Positions 1 through 11,129 of a DNA stretch of 64,000 nt are shown piece by piece. Origin of the DNA: Blattamonas nauphoetae (lineage: Eukaryota > Preaxostyla > Oxymonadida); NCBI GenBank assembly GCA_033064195.1, contig JARBJD010000086.1, forward strand, positions 186,001-250,000, in the 5' to 3' direction. Position 1 is the stretch's first letter. Each line of letters starts with the position of its first letter. Under the pieces are notes generated by a model that ran no database searches, was not told the origin of the DNA, and was given only the letters and a program-made list of their open reading frames with translations. The translations under genes were made by a program, and so were the position numbers.

Positions 1-3000
1 ATACACGCTGGTTGGTGGGAGAGGAGGATCGAGTGAATTGATCATCACTCCAGAGTTGTCCTTCACAGTTCCTTCTGGTCCAATCGTCCAATCGATTTCT
101 GCGCCTCTCGATTGCGCGTCGTCTTCGTTCTCAGTTGGGATTGTTGGGACAGGCCTCCCGATTGAGACTGGGTTCAAAGTGGAACTGGATGGTGGTCTCT
201 CGTTTTTGGTTGACTTCAGTTCATCGACAGAAGGAAATGGAACGATCTCAGCGAGTCTTCCTGGAGAGATGCAGTTCGACGCATGGTATTCAGTTGCATC
301 AGTGACGAAGGGTGGTCGAAAGATGAAGTGTGAATCTGTGTCATTCAAAACACCAGTTGGGCCAACATTGGTTGATGTGAAAGCATCTCTGAGCACATCA
401 ACTGTGAACAATGTGATGTTGACGCTGGAATCTGTGCGAATGCCTGTTGGAGCGATGAGTCTGACGATCAAAGAAAGTGAATCAACGCCAATTGTGATGG
501 AAGTGTCATTCGTTTCTTCAGAAGCTGGATCTGTTGAGGTTGTTGTTTTCGGAGGATCGACGCTGAAGTATGGAACACTGTACACAGTGGTGAGTCTGAG
601 ATCGTCGTCTCTCCACTCCTCGCTGGATGGGTCGATCACATTCGAAACACCAGCTGCTCCTCCTCGGATCAAAACCGCATCATGTTCTCTTGTTGGAGCA
701 TTGCAGCGATCTGGAGACATTGTGCTGACTGGAGAAGCATTGCCAGCGGGCGAATCATTCTCGATGTCACTGGATGAGATTGATGAAAATGGAGATGTGA
801 TTGCTGGGACGACTCCGATCACGCTGTCTGACAGGTTTGATGGAGTGATTGGTGACGCTGGGTTGACAACTCACACACTATCGATCGATCTCTTCCCAGT
901 TCCCCAATTGATGAAATATTCGAGTCGCTACCGAATCACATCACTGACGATTTCGACAGTTCCGACAGTTCGAACGGCAGTTGAAGAGACAGCAACTTTC
1001 GAGGTTCCAGCTGAGCCAGCGCGAATTGTTGGGATTTGGGTCGAGTTGGACTCGAGTGGGAACATGACTTTGGTGACACTTCGTGGTCGACAGATTGGGA
1101 CAGGATCGTACACAGTAAGACTGAACTCGGAGAGTGGTCCTTCATTTTCGATTTCATTTTGGGATGGAGTGAGTGATGAGAGGAACTCGAGTGTGGCATC
1201 AGTTTCGATCTTTGGGGACTCACCAATTCTGTCGTTTGGAATGATATACACTCTCTTCTCCGTGACCCCAACTTCCCTTCCCTCCACACCTCTCCTGATC
1301 GACGCGAATCCGAACACGTTCATGATTTCTGAACCATCTCGAATCACTGACGTGACGATTGGGGATTTTTCGGATGCTCTGAAAACAGAAGCGACGCTGA
1401 CGAAGACTGGCCGCGAACTTGAACCGAACACCGACTACGTGATGCATGTGACTGGACAGCCGAAATCACCGTCATTGATGGGAGCGAACACTGAGCCAGA
1501 CAAACGAACGATCACAATCCGAAGTGATTCTTCGGACCCGAGTGAGACTGGATCGAAAACCATCAACTTCTATCCTCACTCTTCAGCAGAGTTGCTGTTT
1601 GGATGTGAATACATTGTGGATTGTGTGACTCTCGATGGATCATCTCTACTCCAAAATTCTGGTCTCTCATTTTCCACTCCCGAAGAGCCATCTCGTCTTG
1701 TCTCAATATCTCCTGTTCTCGCCGCTTCTCTCGAGACAGTCACTCTCACTTTTGGTGGTCGATGTTTTGATGTTGGTGACTTCACTGTGAACTTACAAGT
1801 CACTTCACCAACACCAGGCACACCTTTCGAAGTCGCATGCTCGACAGTATCTGAAACAGAACTTACATTGACACTTCCGATTTCGACATCTGATCTGTCG
1901 AGTGTGGAGTTTGGTGATGTGTTGTCTGTTCTTTCTCTGAAAAACGATTCTTCTTCAGCGATTCTGGAGATGTCGACATTCTCGATTCCTCATCCGCCTC
2001 GTGTTGACACTGCGTCGTTCTCGTTCTGGTCTGACCTGAACACGACATTCTCTGTGACTCTTCGTGGAACTGATCTTCCCTCGAACGAACGATTCCTGGT
2101 TGTTCTCGACTCCGACTATTCATTCGAGATTGTCATCACAAACTCAAGTTCGGGAACAAGCACAGAAATGGCGATTGGATGGACAGATTCTCTTCAATAC
2201 GACACCGAATATCGAATCGTGTCGATCAGAAATGAAGAAACTGGAAGGAATGTGTTCGTTGACTCTTCAGTGACTTTCACGACTGAGAAACGACCGAATC
2301 AGATTGTTGTGTTCTTCGACTCGTCTTCCTCCGATTCTTCTCGCTTGTGTGGAAAGAAGGACGAGCCGTGCAGTTCGATGGACTCTGCTTGGAAGATTGC
2401 GTCGAATGTTGGAGCGTCGGACGTTTCGCTGCGACTGATTCTGAATGCGACACTCTCGTCGCCGATTGTGTGTCTGTCGAATGGGATTGTTGTTGTTGAG
2501 AAGGGAACATCGACCGAACCGACACTGACCATTCCGTCATCTATATCGATGGGAGAGAAAGGAATGATTTCCGTCTCGTCTGGATTGTTTGAGATTCGAG
2601 ATGTTGATGTTGTGATTGAATCGATTGTTCCATCGTTCGTTCTTCTGTCCGCGATTGACTCGACGATTGTTCTTCGAGATGGATCGATTGTTGGTGTGAA
2701 GACTCGAAACGAATCAAACTCTGATGAAGTGTTGTGTGAATGGGAAACTGGAATTCTTCAACTTTCGAATTGCACGACGAACATCACTGACACTGTTCTG
2801 TCGCATCTTCTTCAAGGAGCAATCAACATGAAGGGAGGATCTCTCTCAATTGTCTCATCGACTATCTTTGACAACTCGCCAGACATTTCATCGTTTCCAT
2901 CTTTTCGACAGAACATTCGTTGCTCGGAAAGTGGTGAGATTGAGATTGGCAGTCTTCATGGAGGAGACGGGACACTTGACTTCCCTTCAGCTTGGATCTT

Positions 3001-4396
3001 AGCGACTGATTGTGAAGTTGGAGGAGCTGCTCTTCGACAATCCTCACCTTTCTTCATCTCAACCCTCTCTCCGATATCCACATCCTCCTTCAACAAGAAA
3101 GACAAGACGTTCACACTCGAAATGATCGGAACGACGTTGATTCCGTGTGATCTGTTTCTGGAAGTGTTCGAAGTGTCGAAGCAGAAGACGATTGGAAAGG
3201 CGGAACGAATGAAACTGGATCTGGACACGACAACTTCCTTCACCGAATCATCGATCTCTCTGACACTCTCCCAATCGTCTCTGTCATCTCTGGATTCGTC
3301 ACTGGAATGGCGTGGTCGTCTGATTTTTGGAGAGAATCAACGAAGCGGTGACTCATTCCTGATTCAAACGAACTCCAAGGAACGGCTCGCGCAATCCGTG
3401 AAAGAGAACATGAAATGGTGGCTTCCTGTTGCGATTGTGTTGGGAAGTTCGCTCATTCTGCTGATTGTGATTGTTTTCTTCTGCTGGCGAAGAAGAAAGC
3501 AGGTGCCATCGAAGTACGCCGATCAACCTGAAGAGTTGGAGGATGCAGAAATCATTGTGAAGATGGAAGAGCGAGACGAGATGATTGGACAGAGTGTGGT
3601 TGCGACGAGTGTTCGAGCGATGAAAGACAAGACGATCACAGCACATGGTCCAGAAATCCACGGACAGACCGAAGTGACTGGAAACGAGGCGTCAGATGGA
3701 TGGGATGGAGGAAGAGAGATTGAAGTGATTGAAGTGATGGATTGTGTTCAGTTTGAGCATCATTTGGTTTCTCGTCAGAACTCGCTGTATCATCGACTTC
3801 ACGTTGAGAATCGACCATTGACGAACAAGCGGATTCAAGAACGACATCTCGTTTCTGCGCTTGCGAAGTTGAAAGGGATGAATGGAAATGCGGAAGTGTT
3901 CATTCATCTGTCGACACACTGGTTGAAGATGACAACGGAAGGTGAGATTTGTCTTCTGCTTGAGGATTCGAAAGGAGTGGAGACAGACAGGATGGAAGGA
4001 GAGGTTCCAAGAGCACAAGAACGAAAAGTTGATGGAGAAAGAGAGAAGCTGGATGGACAGAGATGGAGTGCGCCGGAGCAATTTTTGGAAGAAGGGGAAG
4101 CGGAGAAGGCGATCAAGCCAGCGCAGGTGTCGGTTTTTCGGCTCGGCCTGGTCTTGTGGGAGATTGAGACTGGGCAGATACCGTTTGGGGAGACGGATGC
4201 GGTGAACACGTGCCGTCAGTTGAAAGCGGGTATTGTTCCGGCGATGGATGGAGTGTCGAGTTTGTCGATGAGAGATCTGATCACTCGATGTCTGTCGGTT
4301 GATGGAGATTCGCGACCAACACTGGAATCAGTTCTGTCGACGCTGAATGCGATTGAGGAAGATGCGACGACGTGGAAGGACACACTCCACTTCTGA
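1..4396 (+). CDS. Surface protein with repeated beta-sandwich units, one membrane span and a pseudokinase tail (5' end outside window)
   Basis: The frame is open from base 2, with no ATG near the left edge, so the gene starts upstream. About seven units of ~105-120 residues follow each other. Each ends with a YTVVS-like strand and a linker such as FxTPxxPxRI. Next comes a region with Cys-Gly and PCSS motifs and many short strands (about 2,290-3,020) that looks like a beta-helix. A hydrophobic span with a basic stop (about 3,417-3,500; CWRRRK follows) anchors it. The cytoplasmic tail (about 3,720-4,370) resembles a kinase C-lobe: RWSAPEQF matches the APE motif and the end matches helices of the fold. 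The HRD and DFG positions are not conserved and no glycine loop is seen, so it should be a pseudokinase. Known: this architecture is expanded in oxymonads. Inferred: an adhesion or sensing receptor at the plasma membrane. Confidence 0.8.
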   Translation, partial: YTLVGGRGGSSELIITPELSFTVPSGPIVQSISAPLDCASSSFSVGIVGTGLPIETGFKVELDGGLSFLVDFSSSTEGNGTISASLPGEMQFDAWYSVASVTKGGRKMKCESVSFKTPVGPTLVDVKASLSTSTVNNVMLTLESVRMPVGAMSLTIKESESTPIVMEVSFVSSEAGSVEVVVFGGSTLKYGTLYTVVSLRSSSLHSSLDGSITFETPAAPPRIKTASCSLVGALQRSGDIVLTGEALPAGESFSMSLDEIDENGDVIAGTTPITLSDRFDGVIGDAGLTTHTLSIDLFPVPQLMKYSSRYRITSLTISTVPTVRTAVEETATFEVPAEPARIVGIWVELDSSGNMTLVTLRGRQIGTGSYTVRLNSESGPSFSISFWDGVSDERNSSVASVSIFGDSPILSFGMIYTLFSVTPTSLPSTPLLIDANPNTFMISEPSRITDVTIGDFSDALKTEATLTKTGRELEPNTDYVMHVTGQPKSPSLMGANTEPDKRTITIRSDSSDPSETGSKTINFYPHSSAELLFGCEYIVDCVTLDGSSLLQNSGLSFSTPEEPSRLVSISPVLAASLETVTLTFGGRCFDVGDFTVNLQVTSPTPGTPFEVACSTVSETELTLTLPISTSDLSSVEFGDVLSVLSLKNDSSSAILEMSTFSIPHPPRVDTASFSFWSDLNTTFSVTLRGTDLPSNERFLVVLDSDYSFEIVITNSSSGTSTEMAIGWTDSLQYDTEYRIVSIRNEETGRNVFVDSSVTFTTEKRPNQIVVFFDSSSSDSSRLCGKKDEPCSSMDSAWKIASNVGASDVSLRLILNATLSSPIVCLSNGIVVVEKGTSTEPTLTIPSSISMGEKGMISVSSGLFEIRDVDVVIESIVPSFVLLSAIDSTIVLRDGSIVGVKTRNESNSDEVLCEWETGILQLSNCTTNITDTVLSHLLQGAINMKGGSLSIVSSTIFDNSPDISSFPSFRQNIRCSESGEIEIGSLHGGDGTLDFPSAWILATDCEVGGAALRQSSPFFISTLSPISTSSFNKKDKTFTLEMIGTTLIPCDLFLEVFEVSKQKTIGKAERMKLDLDTTTSFTESSISLTLSQSSLSSLDSSLEWRGRLIFGENQRSGDSFLIQTNSKERLAQSVKENMKWWLPVAIVLGSSLILLIVIVFFCWRRRKQVPSKYADQPEELEDAEIIVKMEERDEMIGQSVVATSVRAMKDKTITAHGPEIHGQTEVTGNEASDGWDGGREIEVIEVMDCVQFEHHLVSRQNSLYHRLHVENRPLTNKRIQERHLVSALAKLKGMNGNAEVFIHLSTHWLKMTTEGEICLLLEDSKGVETDRMEGEVPRAQERKVDGEREKLDGQRWSAPEQFLEEGEAEKAIKPAQVSVFRLGLVLWEIETGQIPFGETDAVNTCRQLKAGIVPAMDGVSSLSMRDLITRCLSVDGDSRPTLESVLSTLNAIEEDATTWKDTLHF

Positions 4397-4964
4397 ATCC
4401 AACGACTCTTCAACCAACCCTGTCACACTCACTTCACCTCACACATGTCTTCATTCTGTCAATTTTCGATTTCAGCTTCCACGCTTTTAAGTCATGTTCC
4501 TTTCTTTCGTCTCCCTAACAGCATATGTTCGCTATCTGTCGTTTTTTGTGATTAATCTTTGTTTCTCAACGATGTCGCAGATGATCTCCATTTCATCGAT
4601 CAATCGTTTCTTCATTCTCATCTTTCCTGTTTGTGGTGTCTGAACTGTCTTTGGTTTTTTCCGACTCTTGTCGTTTCACGCGTCAAACAGACGCCAGCCG
4701 AGCACCACTTTTTTCAGTTGATTGGCTGATGGTGTGTGTGGATTGAGGAATCGCCCTCTCTCGATTCACTGTCAGCCGTCCACTTCTCCACAACACACAC
4801 ATCATTCCACTTCGATTGTTTTGTGATGTTCAGGGGAATGTGTCAATGGCTCACCACACGCAATCCCCTTCTTCTCTCTTCATTGTCTTGTCTTCATTCT
4901 TCTGAAACCTCCTTTTGAGATAATTTTCCACAGCCTCGTTTTGATCAATTGTGACTCAATTCAG
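4397..4964. other. Intergenic, no gene seen
   Basis: T-rich, without a convincing coding frame. It holds the 3' flank of the surface gene and the 5' flank of the ABC transporter gene. I see no RNA gene or repeat. Confidence 0.5.
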
Positions 4965-7900
4965 ATGAAATCATCTGAGAGATCTGACAGGATCAATACG
5001 AACCTTTCGGATCTGATCCAGAACGAGAAGAGGATGTTCGTTTTCCTTAACAATGCAGTATGGCTTGATCAATTCGATGACGAACAATCTCCAGATGTAT
5101 CGTTTTTGATGCATTTATTTTGTTAGTCAAGCGAATCCGGGAGTCTTTTCGTATCCTTTCTTCTCGTACATGAGGCAGGTGGAGACGAATCCTGGATTGA
5201 TTGTTTGTTTGTTGTTGATTTGACATTGTCAGGACTACACGAAAGACAAGTGTGCAGCATCAAACCAACGAGCTGAAATGGAAAAGTGGATCTCTCGTTT
5301 CTGGAAGATCTGGAATAAGGAACTGTTGAAAGAAAAGTTTGCATCGCTGTTCTCTCTGACCCGCTCGTGATTTCTCTGTCAGACCGTCGATTTTGCGAGC
5401 ATTTGTGAAGTTGCGTGGAATTCCCTTTCTGCTTGTGTATTTGATTCGTCTCCTCTCCATCAGTCTGTTTCGTTCTTCTCATCCTTTTTCCAGTTGTGAC
5501 ATACGCGATCACGTTCTCGATGAAATGGCTGTTGGCATGGGCAGCGGATCCGTCGTCGAGGTGGGTGGCGGGGCTGGGGTATGGAGGGCTGTACGCGGGG
5601 TGTTACGTTGTGAAAGCGTTTCTGACGTCGCGATACAACTACCATCTTTACCATCAGGGGCATGTGTTCCAGCACACGCTGACGCGGATTGTGGGTGAGC
5701 ATCTGCACCGAATGCTTCCGCAGGCTCGGCTTCAATTTGGGTCAGGAACGCTGACGAATCTTGCGACGACGGACAACGTGCAGTTTGACATTATTGTGCG
5801 GGAAATCAACCAGATTGTTGACCTTCCGGTGCAGCTGGTGCTGTCGACGGTGCTGCTGGTTGGACTTCTGGATGCGTCGTCGCTGTGGGGCATCTGCGTG
5901 TTGGTTGTGCTGGCGCCTCTGTCGTTCCTGTTCTCGCGGAGCTCGGCGAAGCTGAAACGGGTGGTTCGTGCGGAGACGGACTGTCGAGTGCAGAAAACAT
6001 CAGAATCGATCCACGGGATTCGGGTTTGTTCAGTTTGTGTTTGTGACGTGTCTTGATTGCTGTTCAGGTGATCAAGATGAACGGATGGGAAGAGCCGATG
6101 AAGGAAGCGATTTGCAGGGTTCGTGAGCGCGAGATGGGCTTCATTGGGCAAATGGAGAACCGGAAGAACATCTCGGACTTGCTCTCGAACTCAGCGCAGA
6201 TTCTGTCTTCGCTACTTGTTGTGATCCTGCAATATGGAGGGAAGGATGAATTGTCGGCGTCGACGCTCTTTCCGGCGTTGAGTGCGCTGGGCTCGCTGAA
6301 AACGCCGATCATGGCGCTTCCTCGCTCGCTCGGGAAAATGCTTGAGGGTCGGCAGATTTTGGAGCGATATCGGATCTTCTTGCTTTCGGAGGAGTATCCA
6401 GAATACGAACGAGAGACAGGCAGATCGGGGGAGACGATTCTGCACATCACACCAACTGTTGGGAAATCGAAAGGAAGAAGAGGAAGAAAACAAGCAGAAT
6501 GGACTTTGGATGATGCAGAGGAAGAAATGGAGTTCGCAACAACAAATTCAAGCATAGACAATTCAACTCACTCGAATCTTGGGAACTATGGAACAAACGA
6601 TCCCGAAACTGACCTCCCCGCTGTCGAACTGCACAACGCCACGTTCATCCGCCCTTTCTCAACCATCCCTGCCTTCTCCTCCCCAAAACCAACCGCCAAC
6701 CAAAAATACCGAAATGCCGACTCGTCGCAAACAGAACCGCTCCTCGCCGCCCCCTCGTCCTCCCCATCACCCTCGCTCACTCCCCACTACTCGCCCTCCG
6801 ACCCCTCCCGCGCTGTGCTCTCTTCGCTGTCGGTGTCGTTCCCTCGCGGATCGCACGTGGTTGTGTTTGGGTCTGTTGGGTGTGGGAAGTCGTCGCTGCT
6901 GTCTGCTCTTCTGGGCGAGCTGGATTGCTCGGAAGGCGCGGGTGTTGTGCGCGGGTCTGTTGCCTTCCTGCCCCAAACGCCGTGGCTTCTGAACGCGACG
7001 GTGGAAGAGAACATTGTTTTTGGGAGCGACTTCGATGCTGAGCGATATCGTCGCGTGGTTGAGAAATGCTGTCTGGAAGCAGATCTGGAGATGCTGCCAG
7101 TGGGCGACCAGACCGAGATTGGGGAGCGTGGGATGACGCTTTCGGGAGGACAGCGTGTGCGTGTGGCGTTGGCTCGTGCGTGCTACTCGCAGGCTGACGT
7201 GGTGCTGCTGGACGATCCGTTTGCGAGTGTGGATGGGAACGTGGAGGAGCGGCTGGTGCGGGAGTGTGTTGGGGAGCTGCTGGTTGGGCGGACAGTGATC
7301 TGCACGACACATCACACGGGGCTGGTTGGGGACTTCGATTGGGGAGTGGAGTTGGGAAGCGATGGGCGGATCGTGCGTCAGGGAAGACCAGAATCGTTCA
7401 CAGATCTGGCAGCGACATTTGGGAAGAGGAGAGACGAGGAGAAAGAAGAGAACAACCAACACTCTCCCCAAACCAACACGCACACCCAAACACAACCAAC
7501 CCCGTCTGTCTTCACACCCACTCCCCTCCCAACGTCCTCCACCACTCGCCACGCCCCAACCGGATCGCCGTCGCTGTCGCCGTCGACGGAGTACCGCCTG
7601 ACGACGACGGAGGAAGTGTCGGGGAAGGGGCTGTCTGGGCGCGTGTTCAAGTTCTACTTCTCGTCGGCGCCGACGCTGCTTCTGGTGCTGGCAGTGGTTG
7701 TGAATGTGCTGGCCGAGCTGTGCTATATGTGCGAGCCGTACGCGCTCTCGTGGCTGTCGTCTGGGTCGTCGACGAGGGGGGAAGTGACTCGGCGTCGACC
7801 AGCTTTCGTTGTGTATCTGGAGACGCAGATCCTGTCGCTGCTGTTCGTGTTCCCCCGCTCGGCGACAGTTCTGACGGCGTCGATCCGAGCCGCGCTGCAC

Positions 7901-9469
7901 ATCCACTCAGTGTGCATCTCTCGGCTGTTCTCGGCGCCTCTGACGTACTTCGATGTGACGCCGACAGGCCGTCTGCTTGCGCGGTTCAGCAAAGATTTGG
8001 AGACGGTGGACACGACAGTGCCGAGTGCGATGGTGTACCAAGTGGTGACGGTGTTCTCGATTGTGTCGTCGCTGGTTGGGACAGTGGTGGCGTTCCCGCT
8101 GATTGTGGTTGTGCTGGTTCCTGTTCTTGTGCTGCTGTGGAAGACGAACAAGACGACGACAGAGCCGACTCGGCGTTCGCGTCGGTTTCTGTCTGTTGCG
8201 ACGACGCACGTGCTGCACGACCTCCTTCAACAGTACAGCGGGATGAGCACGATCCACGCGTTTGGGAAGGATGGGATGTTCTCGGAGAGGAGCATGGAAG
8301 TGCTGGACAAGAAGGCGTTTGGGAACTTTTTGGTGAATTCTGGGAATCGTCGCTTTGAGCTGAAGCTGGAACTGGAGACCGCGCTGATTGTGACGTCGCT
8401 GTGTGTGTTTGCGGTGATCACGAAAGCACTCGGAAAGAGTGTTGGGTTCCTGCCAGTTGCTCTGAAGCTGTCGGCGTCGCTGACAGAGTCGATGTCGAAC
8501 CAACTGCGGCACAAGACGTTCCTGGAGAACGAGATGACGAGCGTGGAGAAGCTGGAAGAGCTGTCTCGAATCGAGCAAGAACCGCGTCGCTACGTGTTCT
8601 CGTCGCCGACGACGCGGAATCGGGGCTGGCCGAGTGCGGGCGAGGTGGAGTTCAAAAACGTGGACGTGCGATATCGACCCGACCTGCCTCTGTCGCTGTC
8701 GTCGCTGTCGCTGAAGATTGCGGGAGGGAGCAAGGTGGGCGTGGTGGGGCGGACGGGAAGTGGGAAGTCGACGCTGATTCTATCGCTGCTTCGGCTGGTT
8801 GAGGCAGAAAGGGGAGAGATTCGGATTGATGGGAAAGACATCCAGAAAGAGGTTGGGCTGCACGAGCTGCGGTTGGGGATTGGGACGACGCCACAGCTCC
8901 CGACGCTGTTCGAAGGATCGATTCGGTTCAACCTGGACCCGTTTGAAGAGATTGCGGACGACTCGCGGATTTGGGGAGCGTTGGATGAGGTTGGGATGGG
9001 GGAGTTTGTGCGAAGTCACGCGGAAGGGCTGGACTGGCGTGTGGCGGAAGACGGAGGGAACCTGAGTGTGGGGCAGCAGCAGCTGATCTGCCTGTCGCGC
9101 GCGCTTCTGAAGAAAGAGAAGATCATCCTGCTGGACGAGGCGACGTCGTCGATTGATGGGCAGACCGACGCGATGATCCAGCGAGCGATCCGGACGTGTT
9201 TTGTGGACGCGACGGTGATCACGGTTGCGCATCGGCTGGTGACGGTGGGGGACGCGGATGTGATTGTGGTGATGGAGAGAGGGGCAGTTGTGGAGTCGGG
9301 AAGGCCAGCGGAACTGCTTCGGAAGGAAGGATCGCGATTTTGGGAGATGGGGATGGCGAACGGGGAGAGTGAGTTTGCGAAACTGAAAGCGATGGCGGAA
9401 GAGAAGGAACGACAAGATGAGGAACGAAAAGAAAAAGGAAGAAAAGATGAAGAACTGAAAATGACTTGA
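4965..9469 (+). CDS. MRP-type (ABCC) full ABC transporter, six exons
   Basis: Full ABC exporter of the MRP/ABCC class, TMD1-NBD1-TMD2-NBD2, predicted at about 1,442 residues, the usual family length. Exons: 4965-5101, 5127-5202, 5233-5336, 5383-5462, 5494-6023, 6068-9469. All five introns (25, 30, 46, 31, 44 nt) have GT-AG ends and their phases match. Joining them gives family-typical text, for example PSILRAFVKL before TMD1 and GIRVIKMNGWEEP across the last junction. NBD1 has Walker A GSVGCGKSS (about residue 577), signature LSGGQ, Walker B VVLLDDPF and an H-loop His. NBD2 has GRTGSGKST (about 1203), LSVGQQQ, IILLDEATSSID and VAHRL. FDVTPTGRLL in TMD2 is diagnostic for ABCC. Likely exports conjugates or lipids across a membrane; the substrate is unknown. 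The first exon is the weakest part, and its ATG at 4965 is a guess. Confidence 0.9.
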
Positions 9470-9578
9470 AACACAACTTTGGTTTTGTGGAATCTCTCTT
9501 TTTTTGGCATCGTCATTTTCACTTCTCAGAATAGAATCATATTTTGAATCGTTGTTTGTCTGTAAAACAAATGAAGAG

Positions 9579-10817
9579 ATGAACGAGCCCATTCTTTCTG
9601 AAACAATCCAACGACCAAAACGAGTTTCAGCGCCGCTCCGAGGAAGGGGCCACCCGAAGCAGATTGATGTGCTTTCGTCAACGTTGCACGTTCGTTCCAT
9701 TCGGGACAAAGATGAACGAGAAGACAGGCTTTCACAAACTCTCCCCGAGTTTGGACGACCGATGAAGCCAAAACAGCGCAATGCCATTGCGGTCCCAAGC
9801 CCTCATTCCAAATCTGCTGTTGAACTGAGGCCGTTGTTCCTGCGTCTCTCAGTGGCTAACAAAGTGCCACTGACGATCGCGTCGATTGCGTTCCGTTCGA
9901 TGGTTCGATTCTTCGAAGAAAGAGAACCAGTGACCCGGCAGGCATTGGAACAGTCGTATTCGCTTCTGAAACAACTGGAGCCTGAATTTGGATTTGGATT
10001 TTCGGCCGACGAAGTGTTGTTCTCTCTCTGCCCTTCGGACGACGGCGACAGTCGCAATTTGGTGTCAAGTCTCAAAATCCTTCTGTCTGTGAAGCACTCA
10101 GGACTGACGGAAAGTGTGTTTGGGTTCGTGTTGAGTCTTTTGGAGAAGAGCACAGCGAATCAACGAATCGAACTGGCCACTTTCGGACAGATCTCTTCTC
10201 TGCTTTCGAGTCTCCCCCAACTGGACATTGAACTGCCGTCGTCGAAGATGCATCAGCAGATGACGGAAATGCTGCATCTGATGGGCCAATCCGGCGTGCC
10301 CAAAATTCCGACCCAAAACAAAGACGAAACAAGGGACTCAGGTGATGAAGTGTTCAGATCTCTGCTGAAATGGGTGTTTCTTCCAAGTTGCGACTTTTTG
10401 GGGGACTTGTTCGTTCGGCGGTATTCGCTTGTCGACACTCGTTTTGGGTATTGGCTGATGGGACTTCTTGGGGTGAGTGTGCGGCTTTCGGCGAGCAGCG
10501 GGGGATTATCTGAGCTGTTTGGAGATTTGGGGGTGAGTATGGTGTCGTCATCGATGCTGTGCGAAGTGACGAAGGAATCGTCGGTTTTCGTGCTGATTGC
10601 GGAAGCACTGTCGTGCATTGACTGGTGCTGTGGAAAGAATGGCCCACGAAACGGGCGACGATGGAGTGGGTGGGATTGGTGGCGTCGCGAAGAAGCGGAA
10701 GGACTTGTTGATGTTTTGTCGGCGAAGCTGATGAACGAAGGGACAACGGGAACAGGAGCGTCGATTGCGTATTCCACACATCTCTTTGTGTCGTTTCTTG
10801 GGACAAACACAGAATGA
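9579..10817 (+). CDS. Lineage-specific protein, probably helical-repeat (ARM/HEAT-like)
   Basis: About 412 residues from the first ATG; the frame opens a little upstream, but only with a TTG. I cannot assign a function. After a polar, basic N-terminus the sequence is a run of amphipathic Leu/Ser-rich helices of the kind seen in ARM or HEAT repeats (for example LVSSLKILLSVKHSGL and the LLEKSTANQRIELATF stretch). It resembles from memory a large family of uncharacterised oxymonad proteins. No signal peptide, membrane span or catalytic motif is seen. It lies 110 bases after the ABC transporter on the same strand; nothing links their jobs. The C-terminal ~100 residues are richer in Trp, Gly and Ser and fit the helical pattern less well, so a missed intron or truncation there is possible. 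Confidence 0.6.
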   Translation: MNEPILSETIQRPKRVSAPLRGRGHPKQIDVLSSTLHVRSIRDKDEREDRLSQTLPEFGRPMKPKQRNAIAVPSPHSKSAVELRPLFLRLSVANKVPLTIASIAFRSMVRFFEEREPVTRQALEQSYSLLKQLEPEFGFGFSADEVLFSLCPSDDGDSRNLVSSLKILLSVKHSGLTESVFGFVLSLLEKSTANQRIELATFGQISSLLSSLPQLDIELPSSKMHQQMTEMLHLMGQSGVPKIPTQNKDETRDSGDEVFRSLLKWVFLPSCDFLGDLFVRRYSLVDTRFGYWLMGLLGVSVRLSASSGGLSELFGDLGVSMVSSSMLCEVTKESSVFVLIAEALSCIDWCCGKNGPRNGRRWSGWDWWRREEAEGLVDVLSAKLMNEGTTGTGASIAYSTHLFVSFLGTNTE

Positions 10818-11129
10818 GAATGACATCTGCTCATTCTTTCTTCAACTTGGATTTTTCTCGAATTCAAGACTGAATGTGAGCCGTCGGCAGAGCAAACGCC
10901 ACTTTCCCACAACTCCAGCTTTCAACAATTGCTCTTGCAAAGATGGAAGGAGCAGAGAGGAAGATGAAGTTCAATGTGTTCATCCGTCTTCATTTCACTT
11001 TTGTTTGGTTTCTCAAACAGTTTTGATTGTTTTCATTAATCAGTATCTTTATCACCTCTTCCAGCAGATTTCCTCGTTTAATATTGACCTTAATTCTTTC
11101 ATTTCTCTTTCTGAAAAGTTGACAATTCA
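10818..11129. other. Intergenic, no gene seen
   Basis: About 310 bases. AT-rich towards the right, directly before the ATG of the surface protein gene, as expected of a promoter region. I cannot point to a defined motif. Confidence 0.45.

Noticed and set aside
928-1431. Minus-strand open frames under the left surface gene
   Set aside because: They are antisense shadows of a gene with few stop-prone codons; no family pattern.
6767-7906. Long 379-codon minus-strand frame under the ABC transporter
   Set aside because: Antisense to NBD1 and linker with Arg/His/Pro-biased composition; the sense strand has all family motifs.
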